64,000 nucleotides of DNA from Tabrizicola sp. (GCF_016793705.1 NZ_JAEULO010000025.1:50168-114167), one strand, 5' to 3'; numbered from the stretch's first letter, positions 1 to 8,592 are shown. Numbers and translations: made by a program. The notes: generated from the sequence alone by a model not told the origin.

Positions 1-794
1 TTGTTGATCGGCATGACCTTTGCCGCAACCTTCTCGTTCAGCTGGCCAAGGTAGCCGTTCCCCGCCAGGATCACCGTGGCGCAGTCGACATGGCCCGAGG
101 GCGTGCGGACCACCGGGCGCGGGCCCGGTTCGACGCGGTGGACTTCGCTGCGTTCGTGGATGCGGACGCCCGCCCTGGCCGCTGCTTGCGCCAGGCCGAT
201 GGCGTAGTTCAGCGGGTGCAGATGGCCCGCGTCGCGGTCGATCTCGCCGCCGACATAGTCGGTGGAGCCGATGAGCCGCCGGATGCCGCTGCGGTCGAGC
301 GGTTCAAGATGGGCATAGCCGTAGTCGCGGTGGAGCTTTTCCGCATAGGCATGGGTCTCGCGGACTTCCGTCTCCGACCGGCAGGCATGGGCGATGCCGG
401 GGTGGAAGGTCACGGGCATGGCGTGGTCCTTGACCAGCGACTTGACCAGGGTCTTGGCCTCCTCGGCCAGATCCCAGAGCCGGTGGGCGTTCTCGCGGCC
501 AACCGTCTTTTCGATCCAGACCTGGTCCTGCCGCTGGCCGCTGCCAACCTGCCCGCCGTTGCGACCGGAGGCGCCGAAGCCGACGCGGTGCGCGTCCAGC
601 AGGACCACGTCATAGCCCTTCTGGGCCAGGTGCAGCGCGGCGGAGAGGCCGGTGTAGCCGCCGCCGACGACGCAGACATCGGCCTTCGTGGCCCCCTTGA
701 GGATCGGGAAGCGGTCGAGGGGCGCAGCGGTCGCGGCATAGTAGCTGGCGGGGTATTCGCCCCGCCGGTCATTCGCGTGCAGGAGATTGACCAT
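1..794 (-). CDS. puuB: Gamma-glutamylputrescine oxidase-like FAD oxidoreductase (partial)
   Basis: The gene runs off the left edge, so only about the first 264 residues are visible. A DAO-type FAD fold starts with the dinucleotide motif VVGGGYTGLSAALHLA near residue 42, followed by FGASGRNGGQVGSG near residue 77. This matches the PuuB/OrdL family, which oxidises the amine end of gamma-glutamylated putrescine or related amines to an aldehyde. The ATG overlaps the TGA of the upstream glutamine-synthetase-like gene by one base, so the two are probably translationally coupled. The gene is last in the visible part of a long minus-strand amine-utilisation operon. The substrate is inferred from context; glycine/sarcosine-type oxidases share this fold. 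Confidence 0.85.
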   Translation of the reverse strand, partial: MVNLLHANDRRGEYPASYYAATAAPLDRFPILKGATKADVCVVGGGYTGLSAALHLAQKGYDVVLLDAHRVGFGASGRNGGQVGSGQRQDQVWIEKTVGRENAHRLWDLAEEAKTLVKSLVKDHAMPVTFHPGIAHACRSETEVRETHAYAEKLHRDYGYAHLEPLDRSGIRRLIGSTDYVGGEIDRDAGHLHPLNYAIGLAQAAARAGVRIHERSEVHRVEPGPRPVVRTPSGHVDCATVILAGNGYLGQLNEKVAAKVMPIN

Positions 795-2149
795 CAGACG
801 TTGAGGAGCAGGTGCTCCCTCTCCCACGGGCTGATGACTTGCAGGAACTCCTTGTATTCGTTCCGCTTTACGCTGTCGTAGACCTTGCAGAAATCGACGC
901 CCATCACCTCTTGCAGAGCGGTGTCCTCTTCCAGCATGTCCAGCGCGTCGCCCATGGTGGCAGGAATGTCCTCACTGTCGATATAGGCGGAACCGGAGAA
1001 TTCGGGGCGGGCCTGCACCTTGTTCATCAGGCCCAGATAGCCGCAGGCCAGCGTGGAGGCGATGCCGAGATAGGGATTGCAGTCCATGCCCGGCAGGCGG
1101 TTTTCCACCCGGCGGGCGGCGGAGCCGGAGATCGGGATGCGCAGGCCCGTGGTGCGGTTGTCGCGGCCCCATTCCAGGTTGATCGGAGCGGCGAAGTCGG
1201 GGACGTAGCGGCGGTAGCTGTTGACGTAGGGCGCAAACAGCGCGACCGCGGCGCCGAGGTGTTTCTGAAGGCCGCCGATGAAGTTGAGGAAGGCTTCCGT
1301 CTCCACCCCCTTCGGGCCGGCGAAGATGTTCTTCTTCGTCTCGATGTCCACGACCGAGGTATGGATGTGCATGGCTGACCCAGGTTCCCCGGCGATGGGC
1401 TTGGCCATGAAGGTGGCGAAGCAGTCGTGCCGCAAGGCGGCTTCGCGGATCAGGCGCTTGAAGAAGAAGACGTCATCGGCCAGGCGCACCGGGTCGCCGT
1501 GGGCGAGGTTCAGCTCGATCTGCCCGGCACCGCCTTCCTGCAGGATGCCGTCGATCTCCAGGCCCTGCGCCTCGGCGAAGTCGTAGATGTCGTCGATGAC
1601 CTTGCCGTATTCGTCGACCGCCGAAAGGGAGTAGGCCTGCTTGCCCGCCGCGCGGCGGCCGGTGCGGCCCATGGGCGGGATCACCGGCATGTTCGGGTCG
1701 ATGTTGCGGGCGGTCAGGAAGAATTCCATCTCGGGCGCGACGACAGGCCGCCAGCCCTGGGCGGCATAGAGGTCGACGATGCGGCGCAGCACGTTGCGGG
1801 GTGAGAAGGGAACGAGGTTGCCCTGCTGGTCCTTGGCGTCGTGGATCACCTGGAGCGTGATGTCGGCGGTCCAGGGCGCCGCTGTCGCTGTCGACCAGTC
1901 GGGTTCCAGGATCATGTCGGGTTCGGTGAAGGCGTCGAACGGGTTGTCGGCCCATTCGCCGGTGATCGTTTGTAGGAAGATCGAGTTCGGCAGGAAGTAG
2001 TTGGTCTGCTTGGCGAATTTCGCGGCGGGCATCGCCTTGCCGCGCGCCACCCCGGCGATGTCGCCGATGATGCATTCCACCTCGTCCACCCGGCGGTTGC
2101 CGATGTAGTCGCGCGCTGCCTCGGGCAGCTGGTCGGTCCATTTGGACAT
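794..2149 (-). CDS. puuA: Glutamine synthetase-family protein, gamma-glutamylpolyamine synthetase-like (copy 1)
   Basis: This 451-residue protein belongs to the glutamine synthetase fold. Visible motifs are EMEFFL (metal ligands), GQIELNLAHGDP, the HIHTS segment, and NRTTGLRIP near the C-terminal half. The adenylylation tyrosine region of GlnA is not recognisable. The length and the adjacent PuuB-like oxidase point to ATP-dependent ligation of glutamate to an amine (PuuA/GlnT-like) rather than primary ammonia assimilation. Its stop codon overlaps the oxidase start. A second paralogue lies two genes upstream in the same operon, so the two may differ in amine substrate. Substrate assignment is inference. 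Confidence 0.88.
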   Translation of the reverse strand: MSKWTDQLPEAARDYIGNRRVDEVECIIGDIAGVARGKAMPAAKFAKQTNYFLPNSIFLQTITGEWADNPFDAFTEPDMILEPDWSTATAAPWTADITLQVIHDAKDQQGNLVPFSPRNVLRRIVDLYAAQGWRPVVAPEMEFFLTARNIDPNMPVIPPMGRTGRRAAGKQAYSLSAVDEYGKVIDDIYDFAEAQGLEIDGILQEGGAGQIELNLAHGDPVRLADDVFFFKRLIREAALRHDCFATFMAKPIAGEPGSAMHIHTSVVDIETKKNIFAGPKGVETEAFLNFIGGLQKHLGAAVALFAPYVNSYRRYVPDFAAPINLEWGRDNRTTGLRIPISGSAARRVENRLPGMDCNPYLGIASTLACGYLGLMNKVQARPEFSGSAYIDSEDIPATMGDALDMLEEDTALQEVMGVDFCKVYDSVKRNEYKEFLQVISPWEREHLLLNV

Positions 2150-2186
2150 ATGTCACACGTTTGTTGGGGGGTGGCCCCCGCGCGGG

Positions 2187-2888
2187 TCAGGCGCGGAGCT
2201 TCTCGGCCCCGGTTTGGTGGGTCAGGAAGAAATCCGCGATCCGGTCGGCCATCGACGGGCTGTCGAGGGGCGTGTCGATGCGGGCCTTGGCATCGGCGAG
2301 GATCGCGTCGGGGACCAGACCCGGCCCCCGGTACTTGATCAGCCCCTCCATGAACTCCTTGCGGAATTCGGGGTGGGGCTGGACGGAAAACATGCGGTCG
2401 TCATAGAGCAGCGCCGCGTTCTGGCAGAAGGCGGTGGAGCTGAGGACCTTGGCCATCTCGGGCTTCTGCACCACCTGGTCCTGGTGCCAGGCGTTGAGCG
2501 TATAGCTCTGGTCGCCGAAATCGTAGTCGGTGGGGCCGACCGACCAGCCGCCCGCGTATTTCTCGACCTTGCCGCCCATCGCCTGGGCGATGATCTGGTG
2601 GCCGAAGCAGATGCCCACCACGGGCACATGCGCGGCATAGGCGGCGCGGATGAAGTCTTCCAGCGGCGGGATCCAGTCGTGCGGCTCATAGGCGCCGAAG
2701 CGGGAGCCGGTGATCAGCCAGCCGTCGCAGTCGTGAACGGATGCGGGAAACTCGTTCCGCAGCACGGCCCAGCGGCGGAAGGTCAGGCCCTTTCCGGCCA
2801 GCAGCGTTTCGAAGAAATCCGGGTAGTCGCCCATGTCGGCGCGCAGCGCGTCGGGGCTTTCGCCGGTCTGGAGGATGCCGATCTGCAT
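2187..2888 (-). CDS. Class I glutamine amidotransferase-like protein
   Basis: A 233-residue GATase-1 domain of the GMP-synthase type. The nucleophile elbow GICFGHQ and the catalytic pair in QPHPEF are both present, so the triad Cys-His-Glu looks intact. It lies between two gamma-glutamyl-amine synthetase paralogues, where a gamma-glutamyl hydrolase or transferase would fit. It resembles GMP-synthase glutaminase domains more than the C26 peptidase PuuD, so PuuD function should not be assumed. I chose the ATG at 2888 (MQIGILQTGE), which has an AAAGGGA ribosome-binding site; the frame is open upstream only to a TTG at 2912. Confidence 0.85.
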   Translation of the reverse strand: MQIGILQTGESPDALRADMGDYPDFFETLLAGKGLTFRRWAVLRNEFPASVHDCDGWLITGSRFGAYEPHDWIPPLEDFIRAAYAAHVPVVGICFGHQIIAQAMGGKVEKYAGGWSVGPTDYDFGDQSYTLNAWHQDQVVQKPEMAKVLSSTAFCQNAALLYDDRMFSVQPHPEFRKEFMEGLIKYRGPGLVPDAILADAKARIDTPLDSPSMADRIADFFLTHQTGAEKLRA

Positions 2889-2954
2889 CTTGGTCCCTTT
2901 GGTTTTCCTCAAGGTGGTCGTTGGCCGGGGGTTTGGTCAAGGGGTATGCGTGGG

Positions 2955-2985
2955 GGCTCGTCGTGCGCCTTCGGCTTCTCCTCGC
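2955..2985 (+). repeat. 31-bp dispersed palindromic repeat, copy 1
   Basis: This sequence (GGCTCGTCGTGCGCC followed by TTCGGCTTCTCCTCGC) recurs identically at 55500-55530 and, inverted with a few changes, at 28789-28819. The flanking bases contain complementary CCGAAGG and CGAC segments, so the element can fold. This copy sits inside an operon, between the amidotransferase and the upstream synthetase paralogue. Confidence 0.75.
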
Positions 2986-3022
2986 AGGACCGCGACGAGG
3001 GCCGAAGGCAGCCAAGGAGCCG

Positions 3023-4363
3023 TCAGACGGTGTCGAGGTAAAGTTCCACCCGCTCCTCGGGGGTGAGTTCGGCCAGGTAGTGCAGCTCCTGCCGCTTGGT
3101 CTGCACCAGGTTCCGCACCAGTTCCTTGGGCAGGAAACGGTAAAGCACGTCGGAATGTTCGAATGCGTCGATCGCGGCTTCCCAGGTGGCGGGAATCTGC
3201 GGCAGCTCCATCGCATAGGCATTGCCGGTGACGGCGGGTGGCGGCTCGATCTCGTCGTCGATCCCGGTCAGGGCGGCGCCGAGGATCGCGGCGAGCATCA
3301 GATAGGGGTTCACGTCGCCCCCCGCCACGCGATGTTCGATCCGCCGGGCCGAGGGGTTGCCCGCCGGGATGCGGATCGCGGCGGTGCGGTTTTCATAGCC
3401 CCAGCTGATCGCGGTGGGGGCGTGCTTGTCGGGGACAAGGCGTTCGTAGCTGTTGAAGTGGGGCGCGAAGAGAAGCGTCGAGTCGTGCATGGCGGCAAGG
3501 CAGCCCGCGACGGCGTGGCGCAGTTGGGCGGTGCCTTTCGGGCCGCCGGAATCGAAAATGTTGTCGCCCTTTTCGTCGAGGACAGAGAAATGCGTGTGCA
3601 GGCCCGAGCCGGAATATTCGGCATAGGGCTTGGCCATGAAGCTGGCGGCAAAGCCGTGGCGGCGGGCGAGGCCCTTGACCAGCATCTTGAAGAGCCAGGC
3701 GTCGTCGGCCGCGCGGAGCGGGTCGTCACAATGCATCAGGTTGACCTCGAACTGGCCGAGGCCGGTTTCCGAGGTGGTGGTGTCGGCAGGAATGTCCATC
3801 GCCTCACAGGCATCGTAGAGGTCGGTGAAGAAGGTGTCGAAGGCGTCGAGCGCCCGGATCGACAGGGTCTCGGCGGCCTTGCGGCGCTTGCCCGACCGCG
3901 GCGAGGCGGGGACCTGCATGGTCTTGCCGGAATCGTCGATCAGGAAGAATTCCAGCTCCATCGCGCAGACGGGGGTCAGGCCGCGGGCCTTGTAGCGCTG
4001 CACCACCGCGTTCAGCGCGTGGCGGGGGTCGCCCTCGTAGGGCTGGCCATTCTCGCGGAACATCCAGATCGGGAGAAGCGCGGTCGGCGCCTCAAGCCAG
4101 GGCATCGGCATGAAGCCGCGTTCGGTGGGTTTCAACACGCCATCGGCATCGCCCTGTTCAAAGACCAGCGGGCTGTCGTCGATATCCTCGCCCCAGATGT
4201 CGAGGTTCAGGACCGAGAAGGGGAAGCGGGTTCCGTCCTTCACGACCTTTTCCGCGAAGCGGGCCGGCACACGCTTGCCGCGGGCCTGTCCGTTCAGGTC
4301 GACGGCGGCCACGCGAATGGTCCGCACGTCTGGGTGCTTGCGCAGGTAATCTTTCATCGTCAT
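3023..4363 (-). CDS. Glutamine synthetase-family protein, gamma-glutamylpolyamine synthetase-like (copy 2)
   Basis: Second glutamine synthetase-fold protein of the operon, about 446 residues. Diagnostic segments are ELEFFLID, GQFEVNLMHCDDP, GLHTHFSV and ENRTAAIRIP. It is clearly paralogous to the protein at 794-2149 but divergent along its whole length. Probable role: ATP-dependent gamma-glutamylation of a polyamine or monoamine. The start is uncertain. An ATG at 4363 (MTMKDYL) is used here, but a GTG at 4381 (MPFLIDM) is possible and has a GGGG stretch too close to be an ideal ribosome-binding site. A gap of about 180 bases separates it from the upstream permease and contains a TTTGATCAAA palindrome, so it may have its own promoter. 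Confidence 0.86.
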   Translation of the reverse strand: MTMKDYLRKHPDVRTIRVAAVDLNGQARGKRVPARFAEKVVKDGTRFPFSVLNLDIWGEDIDDSPLVFEQGDADGVLKPTERGFMPMPWLEAPTALLPIWMFRENGQPYEGDPRHALNAVVQRYKARGLTPVCAMELEFFLIDDSGKTMQVPASPRSGKRRKAAETLSIRALDAFDTFFTDLYDACEAMDIPADTTTSETGLGQFEVNLMHCDDPLRAADDAWLFKMLVKGLARRHGFAASFMAKPYAEYSGSGLHTHFSVLDEKGDNIFDSGGPKGTAQLRHAVAGCLAAMHDSTLLFAPHFNSYERLVPDKHAPTAISWGYENRTAAIRIPAGNPSARRIEHRVAGGDVNPYLMLAAILGAALTGIDDEIEPPPAVTGNAYAMELPQIPATWEAAIDAFEHSDVLYRFLPKELVRNLVQTKRQELHYLAELTPEERVELYLDTV

Positions 4364-4523
4364 GTCAATCAGGAAAGGCACGATCCCCGCGCCCGGGACG
4401 CTGGATGCGCCCGCCTGATGCGCAGGATGGGACCATGCCCTTGGTCCTTCCCCTGTTTCGATCGCCTTCCCCGCGCGCTGTCATTCTGACGCTGGCACGG
4501 GGTCCGGGCGGGTGCCCGGATAA

Positions 4524-4533
4524 TTTGATCAAA
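4524..4533. promoter_or_regulatory. TTTGATCAAA palindrome, candidate operator
   Basis: Perfect 10-bp palindrome in the gap between the permease gene and the second gamma-glutamylamine synthetase gene. The same core occurs as the 12-bp palindrome ATTTGATCAAAT upstream of gabT (45786-45797). A GC-rich hairpin (CCGGGC-gggt-GCCCGG, 4504-4519) is adjacent. The shared position near two putative putrescine/GABA pathway genes suggests a common regulator; this is inference. Confidence 0.4.
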
Positions 4534-4542
4534 AGTAGCCTA

Positions 4543-5376
4543 CTACCGGATCAGCTGCGGACGCAAGCGAATTTTGCTGCGGGTGTTGGAGGGCAGGTGC
4601 CGGTTCAGCCGCTTGTTGATCCTCCCGTAGACGAAGGTCACCAGAAGCGTCAGGCAGATGAAATAGAAGGCGACGATGGGGTAGGGGATGAAGGGGTTGA
4701 AGGTCTTGTCGGCGAAATAGTTTGCGTAGTAGAGCGCATCGCCCTTCTGCGCGAAGGCCGGGAAGCCCGAGAAATAGACCAGCGTGGTGGCGTGGAAGAG
4801 GAAGATCGCCTCGTTGGTATAGGCGGGCCAGCCAAGGCGCAGCATGGTCGGCCATTCGATGCGGATGAACTTCTTCCAGCCGGTCAGGCCATAGGCCTCT
4901 GCCGCTTCCAGATCGCCCTTGGGGATGGATTTCAGCGCGCCGTGGAAGATTTCGGCAGCATAGGCGGCAGTGTTCAGGAACAGGACCAGAAGCGCGCCGG
5001 CCCAGGCGCGGGTGGTCCAGCTGGTGTTCAGGTGGACGCCCAGGATGTCGATCCCGCCCTTCGGCAGCATGACCAGCGCCTCGTAGGCCAGGAAGAACTG
5101 GATGAAGAGGGGCGAGCCGCGGAAGATGAAGACGAACCACTCCGCCGGTTTGCGGATCCAGGGATTGCGGGCGGTCTTCGCCAGCGCGATGGCATTGGCG
5201 AGGAAGAAGCCGAAAGCGAGCGCGAGGACGCCGAAATACAGGTTCCAGATCATCCCCGAGCCGATCAGGGTGAACTGCTGGCAGAGCGTGAACTCGGACC
5301 GGGGCAGAAGATTCTCGCCGATGCCGATGGAGCGCAGCGCGTAGGCCTGGACGGTTTCCCAGCAGGTCATGCTCAT
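4543..5376 (-). CDS. Polar amino-acid/amine-type ABC transporter permease 2 (HisM-like)
   Basis: A 277-residue inner-membrane permease with about five hydrophobic segments. The EAA loop that docks the ATPase is visible as ALKSIPKGDLEAAEAYGL, placing it in the HisM/ArtM family of polar amino acid permeases, not the PotB/PotC polyamine family. The ATGA overlap at 5373-5376 with the preceding permease indicates coupled translation. It should form a heterodimeric channel with the 5373-6251 product. The operon context (gamma-glutamylation genes) suggests the cargo is an amine or basic amino acid. Confidence 0.9.
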   Translation of the reverse strand: MSMTCWETVQAYALRSIGIGENLLPRSEFTLCQQFTLIGSGMIWNLYFGVLALAFGFFLANAIALAKTARNPWIRKPAEWFVFIFRGSPLFIQFFLAYEALVMLPKGGIDILGVHLNTSWTTRAWAGALLVLFLNTAAYAAEIFHGALKSIPKGDLEAAEAYGLTGWKKFIRIEWPTMLRLGWPAYTNEAIFLFHATTLVYFSGFPAFAQKGDALYYANYFADKTFNPFIPYPIVAFYFICLTLLVTFVYGRINKRLNRHLPSNTRSKIRLRPQLIR

Positions 5377-6251
5377 GCTGCGGCCTTTCGCAGGGCTTCG
5401 CCGCCCGCCGTCGCCTGGCCGTGGCTGAGGCGCCGGGTCAGGCGGGCGATGCCGATCTCAGAGATGCGGGTGAAGACCAGGTAGAAGACCATGAGGCCGA
5501 GGAAATACCACAGGCGCCAGTCGCCATGCGGGTATTCGTAGGCCTGCGTCTTCGACCCGCCGAGTTCGCGCGCGTAATAGACGATGTCCTTGACGCCGAG
5601 GAGGAACAGCAAGGGCGTGGCCTTGATCAGGATCATCCAGAGGTTTCCAAGGCCCGGCAACGCATAGACCCACATCTGCGGAATGAGGATGCGGCGGAAA
5701 ACCTGGCCCCGGCTCATCCCGTAGGCCTCGGCGGTCTCCAGCTGCGCGCGGGGGACGGCGTTCATCGCACCGTAGATGACGTTGGCGACGAAGGCGCCGA
5801 AGACGATGGCGAAGGTTATGACGGCGAGCATGAAGCCGTAGGCCTGGTGCCAGAAGGGCGCGGATTTCGCCAGCGGCACCTTGGCGGCGGGGCAGACGCG
5901 GAACTCCATCCCCTGCCAGGGCCAGGCCCCGCCATCGCAGACGACAAGGCTTTTCGCATATTCGATGCCCTGGTCCAGCGCGATGACGAAGAACAGGAAG
6001 AAGATGATGTCGGGCACGCCGCGCACCATCCAGATGTAGACCTTGCCGAGCCAGCTGACCGGCGCGATATGCGACCGGGCGGCGGTGGCGCCGAGGAACC
6101 CCATGCCAAGAGAGGCGGGCGCGGTGATGGCGAGGAGGAGGAGGACGGTCAGGAAGGACCAGTAGAAATCGACATGCTTGGCCGAGGTGAGATAGCAGAA
6201 GAGCCAGCTCAGCCCTTCGATGGATTTCGGATCGGCGCAGGCTTGAAACAT
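5373..6251 (-). CDS. Polar amino-acid/amine-type ABC transporter permease 1 (HisQ-like)
   Basis: A 292-residue permease with several transmembrane segments. The EAA motif is AMNAVPRAQLETAEAYGM. It has an extra soluble stretch of about 40 residues (containing VVCDGGAWPW and FRVCPAAK) with two cysteines between membrane segments, longer than in standard HisQ; it may be periplasmic. The gene overlaps the next permease by four bases and follows the binding-protein gene by about 65 bases. It forms the membrane core of the amine transporter with its neighbour. Confidence 0.9.
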   Translation of the reverse strand: MFQACADPKSIEGLSWLFCYLTSAKHVDFYWSFLTVLLLLAITAPASLGMGFLGATAARSHIAPVSWLGKVYIWMVRGVPDIIFFLFFVIALDQGIEYAKSLVVCDGGAWPWQGMEFRVCPAAKVPLAKSAPFWHQAYGFMLAVITFAIVFGAFVANVIYGAMNAVPRAQLETAEAYGMSRGQVFRRILIPQMWVYALPGLGNLWMILIKATPLLFLLGVKDIVYYARELGGSKTQAYEYPHGDWRLWYFLGLMVFYLVFTRISEIGIARLTRRLSHGQATAGGEALRKAAA

Positions 6252-6315
6252 TCGCGGGTCCCGTCAGATGGGGGCGGGCCCGAAGGCCCGCCCGTATCAG
6301 GCTTGCTCGTCAGGC

Positions 6316-7068
6316 TTAGCAGCCTTCCTTGCCCGCGTCGCCCCAGGTCTTGGCCTCGGGCCCGAAGTATTCCGGCTTGGTGATCATGGCATCCAGCGTG
6401 CCGTCGCATTTCATCGACTTGATCGCCGCGTCGAACTTGCCCAGAAGCTCGGTGTCGCTGTCGCGGAAGGCGAGGCCAACGCCGCCGCCGATGGATTCCT
6501 CCTTGGCCAGCAGCACCAGCGAGCCGCCCGATTCCGCGGCCATCGGCACCAGATAGTCCTTGTCGGCCAAGACCGCGACCGCCTCGCCGTTCTTGACGGC
6601 GGCGACGGTTTCCTCGGGCGTGGCGTATTCGACCAGCTGCATGCCGTTCTCGGCGATGAACGAGGCCTGAATCGTGCCAGTCTGCGCCGCGACCGGCCCG
6701 GACATCAGGTCGGCATCCGCCGTCAGCGCCAGATAGGCCGAAGAGGCCGGGGGCAGGTAGCCCTGGCTGAAGTTGACCACCTCTTCCCGCTCGGGCGTGA
6801 TGCTCATTCCCGCGATGATCACGTCATAGTTGCCCGACTGAAGGTTCGGGATGATCGAATCCCATTCGTTCGTCGTCCATTCGCAGGTCAGGGCCGCGCG
6901 CTTGCACAGCTCGTCGCCGAACTCGCGCTCGAAGCCCGCGACTTCACCGGCGTCGTTGATGAAGTTGTAGGGGGGGTAGGCGCCCTCGGTCCCAAGACGG
7001 ACCACGTCCTGCGCATGGGCCGCGCCCGAAGCGGCCACCAGGGCGGTAGCGATCAGCAGTTTTTTCAT
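6316..7068 (-). CDS. Periplasmic amino-acid/amine-binding protein, ABC transporter (SBP 1)
   Basis: A solute-binding family 3 protein with a clear Sec signal peptide (MKKLLIATALVAASGAAHAQ) and a mature part of about 230 residues. The pattern LGTEGAYPPYNFINDAGEVAGFEREFGD is typical of HisJ/ArtJ-like binders, and NYDVIIAGMSITPEREEVVNFS is the second conserved block. The ATG at 7068 has an excellent GGAG-type ribosome-binding site; the open frame extends upstream without support. It is probably the main ligand receptor for the two permeases downstream. Confidence 0.92.
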   Translation of the reverse strand: MKKLLIATALVAASGAAHAQDVVRLGTEGAYPPYNFINDAGEVAGFEREFGDELCKRAALTCEWTTNEWDSIIPNLQSGNYDVIIAGMSITPEREEVVNFSQGYLPPASSAYLALTADADLMSGPVAAQTGTIQASFIAENGMQLVEYATPEETVAAVKNGEAVAVLADKDYLVPMAAESGGSLVLLAKEESIGGGVGLAFRDSDTELLGKFDAAIKSMKCDGTLDAMITKPEYFGPEAKTWGDAGKEGC

Positions 7069-7102
7069 CCTTTGTCTCCCTTGATGTCGGATGGTTGTGG
7101 GT

Positions 7103-7810
7103 TCATTCGAACCAGCGGTTTTCCAGGCTTGCAAGTGTCCCGTCGTCGCGGATGCCGTCGAGTGCGGTGTTCAGCATGGCCAGAAGCGTGCCGTTGCCCT
7201 TGCAGACGGCCATGGCGACCCCTTCGTCGGGGATCGTCTCGGAGTAGAGATAGTCGAGGCCGTTCCGCGTGATATAGTCACGGATATCGGCCCGCGTCTC
7301 GAAGGGGCCGAGCGCCAGGTCGACCTTGCCCGCGACCAGGGCGGCGAGCACTTCGGGTTCGGTCGAGAAGGTGACGTGCCGATACCCCATCGCGCGCAGA
7401 TGGGCTTCCTGCATGGTCCCGGACTGGACGGCGGTCAGCGCGGCGGCAGGTTCCGGCGCACCGGGGCGACCGATGTACCATTCGTCGGGGTCGGTGCCAT
7501 GATAGACTTCGGTGAAATCCACCAGTTCGCGCCGCTCGGCGGTGACGGCCATGCCGCCCAGAACCACGTCATAGTCCCCCGCCATCACGCCGGGGATCAA
7601 CTGATCGAAGGTCACGTCGGTCCAGCGGCAATCCAGCACCGCGCGGGCGCAGACCTCGTCCATCAGGTCGCGCTCGAAGCCGGTGATCGTGCCGTCGTCG
7701 GCGAGGTAGGTATAGGCGGGGAAGGGCGCGTCGGTGGCGATCTTCACCGGCTCCGAGGCGGCAAGGACCAGCCCCGTCATCAGCCCCGCAACCGTACCGA
7801 CGCAGGGCAT
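7103..7810 (-). CDS. Second periplasmic binding protein of the same transporter (SBP 2)
   Basis: A 235-residue family 3 solute-binding protein with a short hydrophobic N-terminus (CVGTVAGLMTGLVLAAS) that could be a signal peptide. Conserved blocks are FPAYTYLADDGTITGFERDL and YDVVLGGMAVTAERRELVDF, paralogous to SBP 1. Its ATG overlaps the ATPase stop by one base. Two different binding proteins with one ATPase and one permease pair implies that two ligands share the transporter. Confidence 0.88.
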   Translation of the reverse strand: MPCVGTVAGLMTGLVLAASEPVKIATDAPFPAYTYLADDGTITGFERDLMDEVCARAVLDCRWTDVTFDQLIPGVMAGDYDVVLGGMAVTAERRELVDFTEVYHGTDPDEWYIGRPGAPEPAAALTAVQSGTMQEAHLRAMGYRHVTFSTEPEVLAALVAGKVDLALGPFETRADIRDYITRNGLDYLYSETIPDEGVAMAVCKGNGTLLAMLNTALDGIRDDGTLASLENRWFE

Positions 7811-8592
7811 CAGGCCGCCGTCGCCGAGAGGAACCCGCGCAGGCGTTCGCTTTGCGGATTGCCGAAGAGGCTGGCAGGCGCGCCCTGTTCCTCGATCCGG
7901 CCCTTGTGCAGGAAGATCACATGGTCGGAACAGTCGGCGGCGAGCTTCATGTCATGCGTGACCAGAAGCATGGTCCGCCCCTCATCCGCCAGCGCCTTGA
8001 TCACGCGGACGACTTCCTGCTCCAGCTCGGGGTCGAGCGCGCTTGTCGGCTCGTCGAACAGAAGCGCACGCGGTTCCATGCAGAGCGCGCGCGCGATGGC
8101 GGCGCGCTGCTGCTGGCCGCCCGAAAGCTGCGCGGGCCAGGCATCGGCCTTGTCGCCGATCCCGACCTTGGCCAGATACTGCCGCGCCTTCTCCTCGACT
8201 TCCTTCGGGTCGCGCCTTAGCACCTGGACCGGGGCTTCCATCACGTTTTGCAGGATGGTCAGGTGGGACCAGAGGTTGAACTGCTGGAACACCATCGACA
8301 GGTTGGTGCGGATGCGCGTCACCTGATCACGGTCGGCGGGGTGGCGGTGGTGGCCGTTGCCCTTCCAGCGCACCGCCTCGCCCTCGAAGCGGATCTCGCC
8401 CTGCTGGCTGTCTTCCAGAAGATTGCAGCAGCGCAGGAGAGTGGACTTGCCCGAGCCGGACGAGCCGATCAGCGACACCACATGGCCACGCGGAGCCTTC
8501 AGGTCGACCCCTTTCAGCACTTCAAGCTCGCCATAGCTCTTGTGCAGGTCGTGGATCTCGATGACCGGGGTGTCGGAAGCGGCTTCAGGCAT
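7810..8592 (-). CDS. Amino-acid/amine ABC transporter ATP-binding protein (HisP/GlnQ-like)
   Basis: An ABC ATPase with Walker A IGSSGSGKST, Q-loop FQQFNLW, signature LSGGQQQR, Walker B LLFDEPTSALD and switch histidine VTHD, so all catalytic motifs are intact. The HisP/GlnQ family energises polar amino acid uptake. It is the first gene of the operon. The ATG at 8592 (MPEAASD) is preferred; the open frame extends to a TTG at 8652 with no support. A TTGCA-N4-TGCAA inverted repeat lies just upstream in the presumed promoter. Confidence 0.93.
   Translation of the reverse strand: MPEAASDTPVIEIHDLHKSYGELEVLKGVDLKAPRGHVVSLIGSSGSGKSTLLRCCNLLEDSQQGEIRFEGEAVRWKGNGHHRHPADRDQVTRIRTNLSMVFQQFNLWSHLTILQNVMEAPVQVLRRDPKEVEEKARQYLAKVGIGDKADAWPAQLSGGQQQRAAIARALCMEPRALLFDEPTSALDPELEQEVVRVIKALADEGRTMLLVTHDMKLAADCSDHVIFLHKGRIEEQGAPASLFGNPQSERLRGFLSATAA

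Noticed and set aside
2741-4489. 582-codon plus-strand open frame
   Set aside because: Antisense to the synthetase paralogue; low-complexity Gly/Ala/Arg composition without domains.
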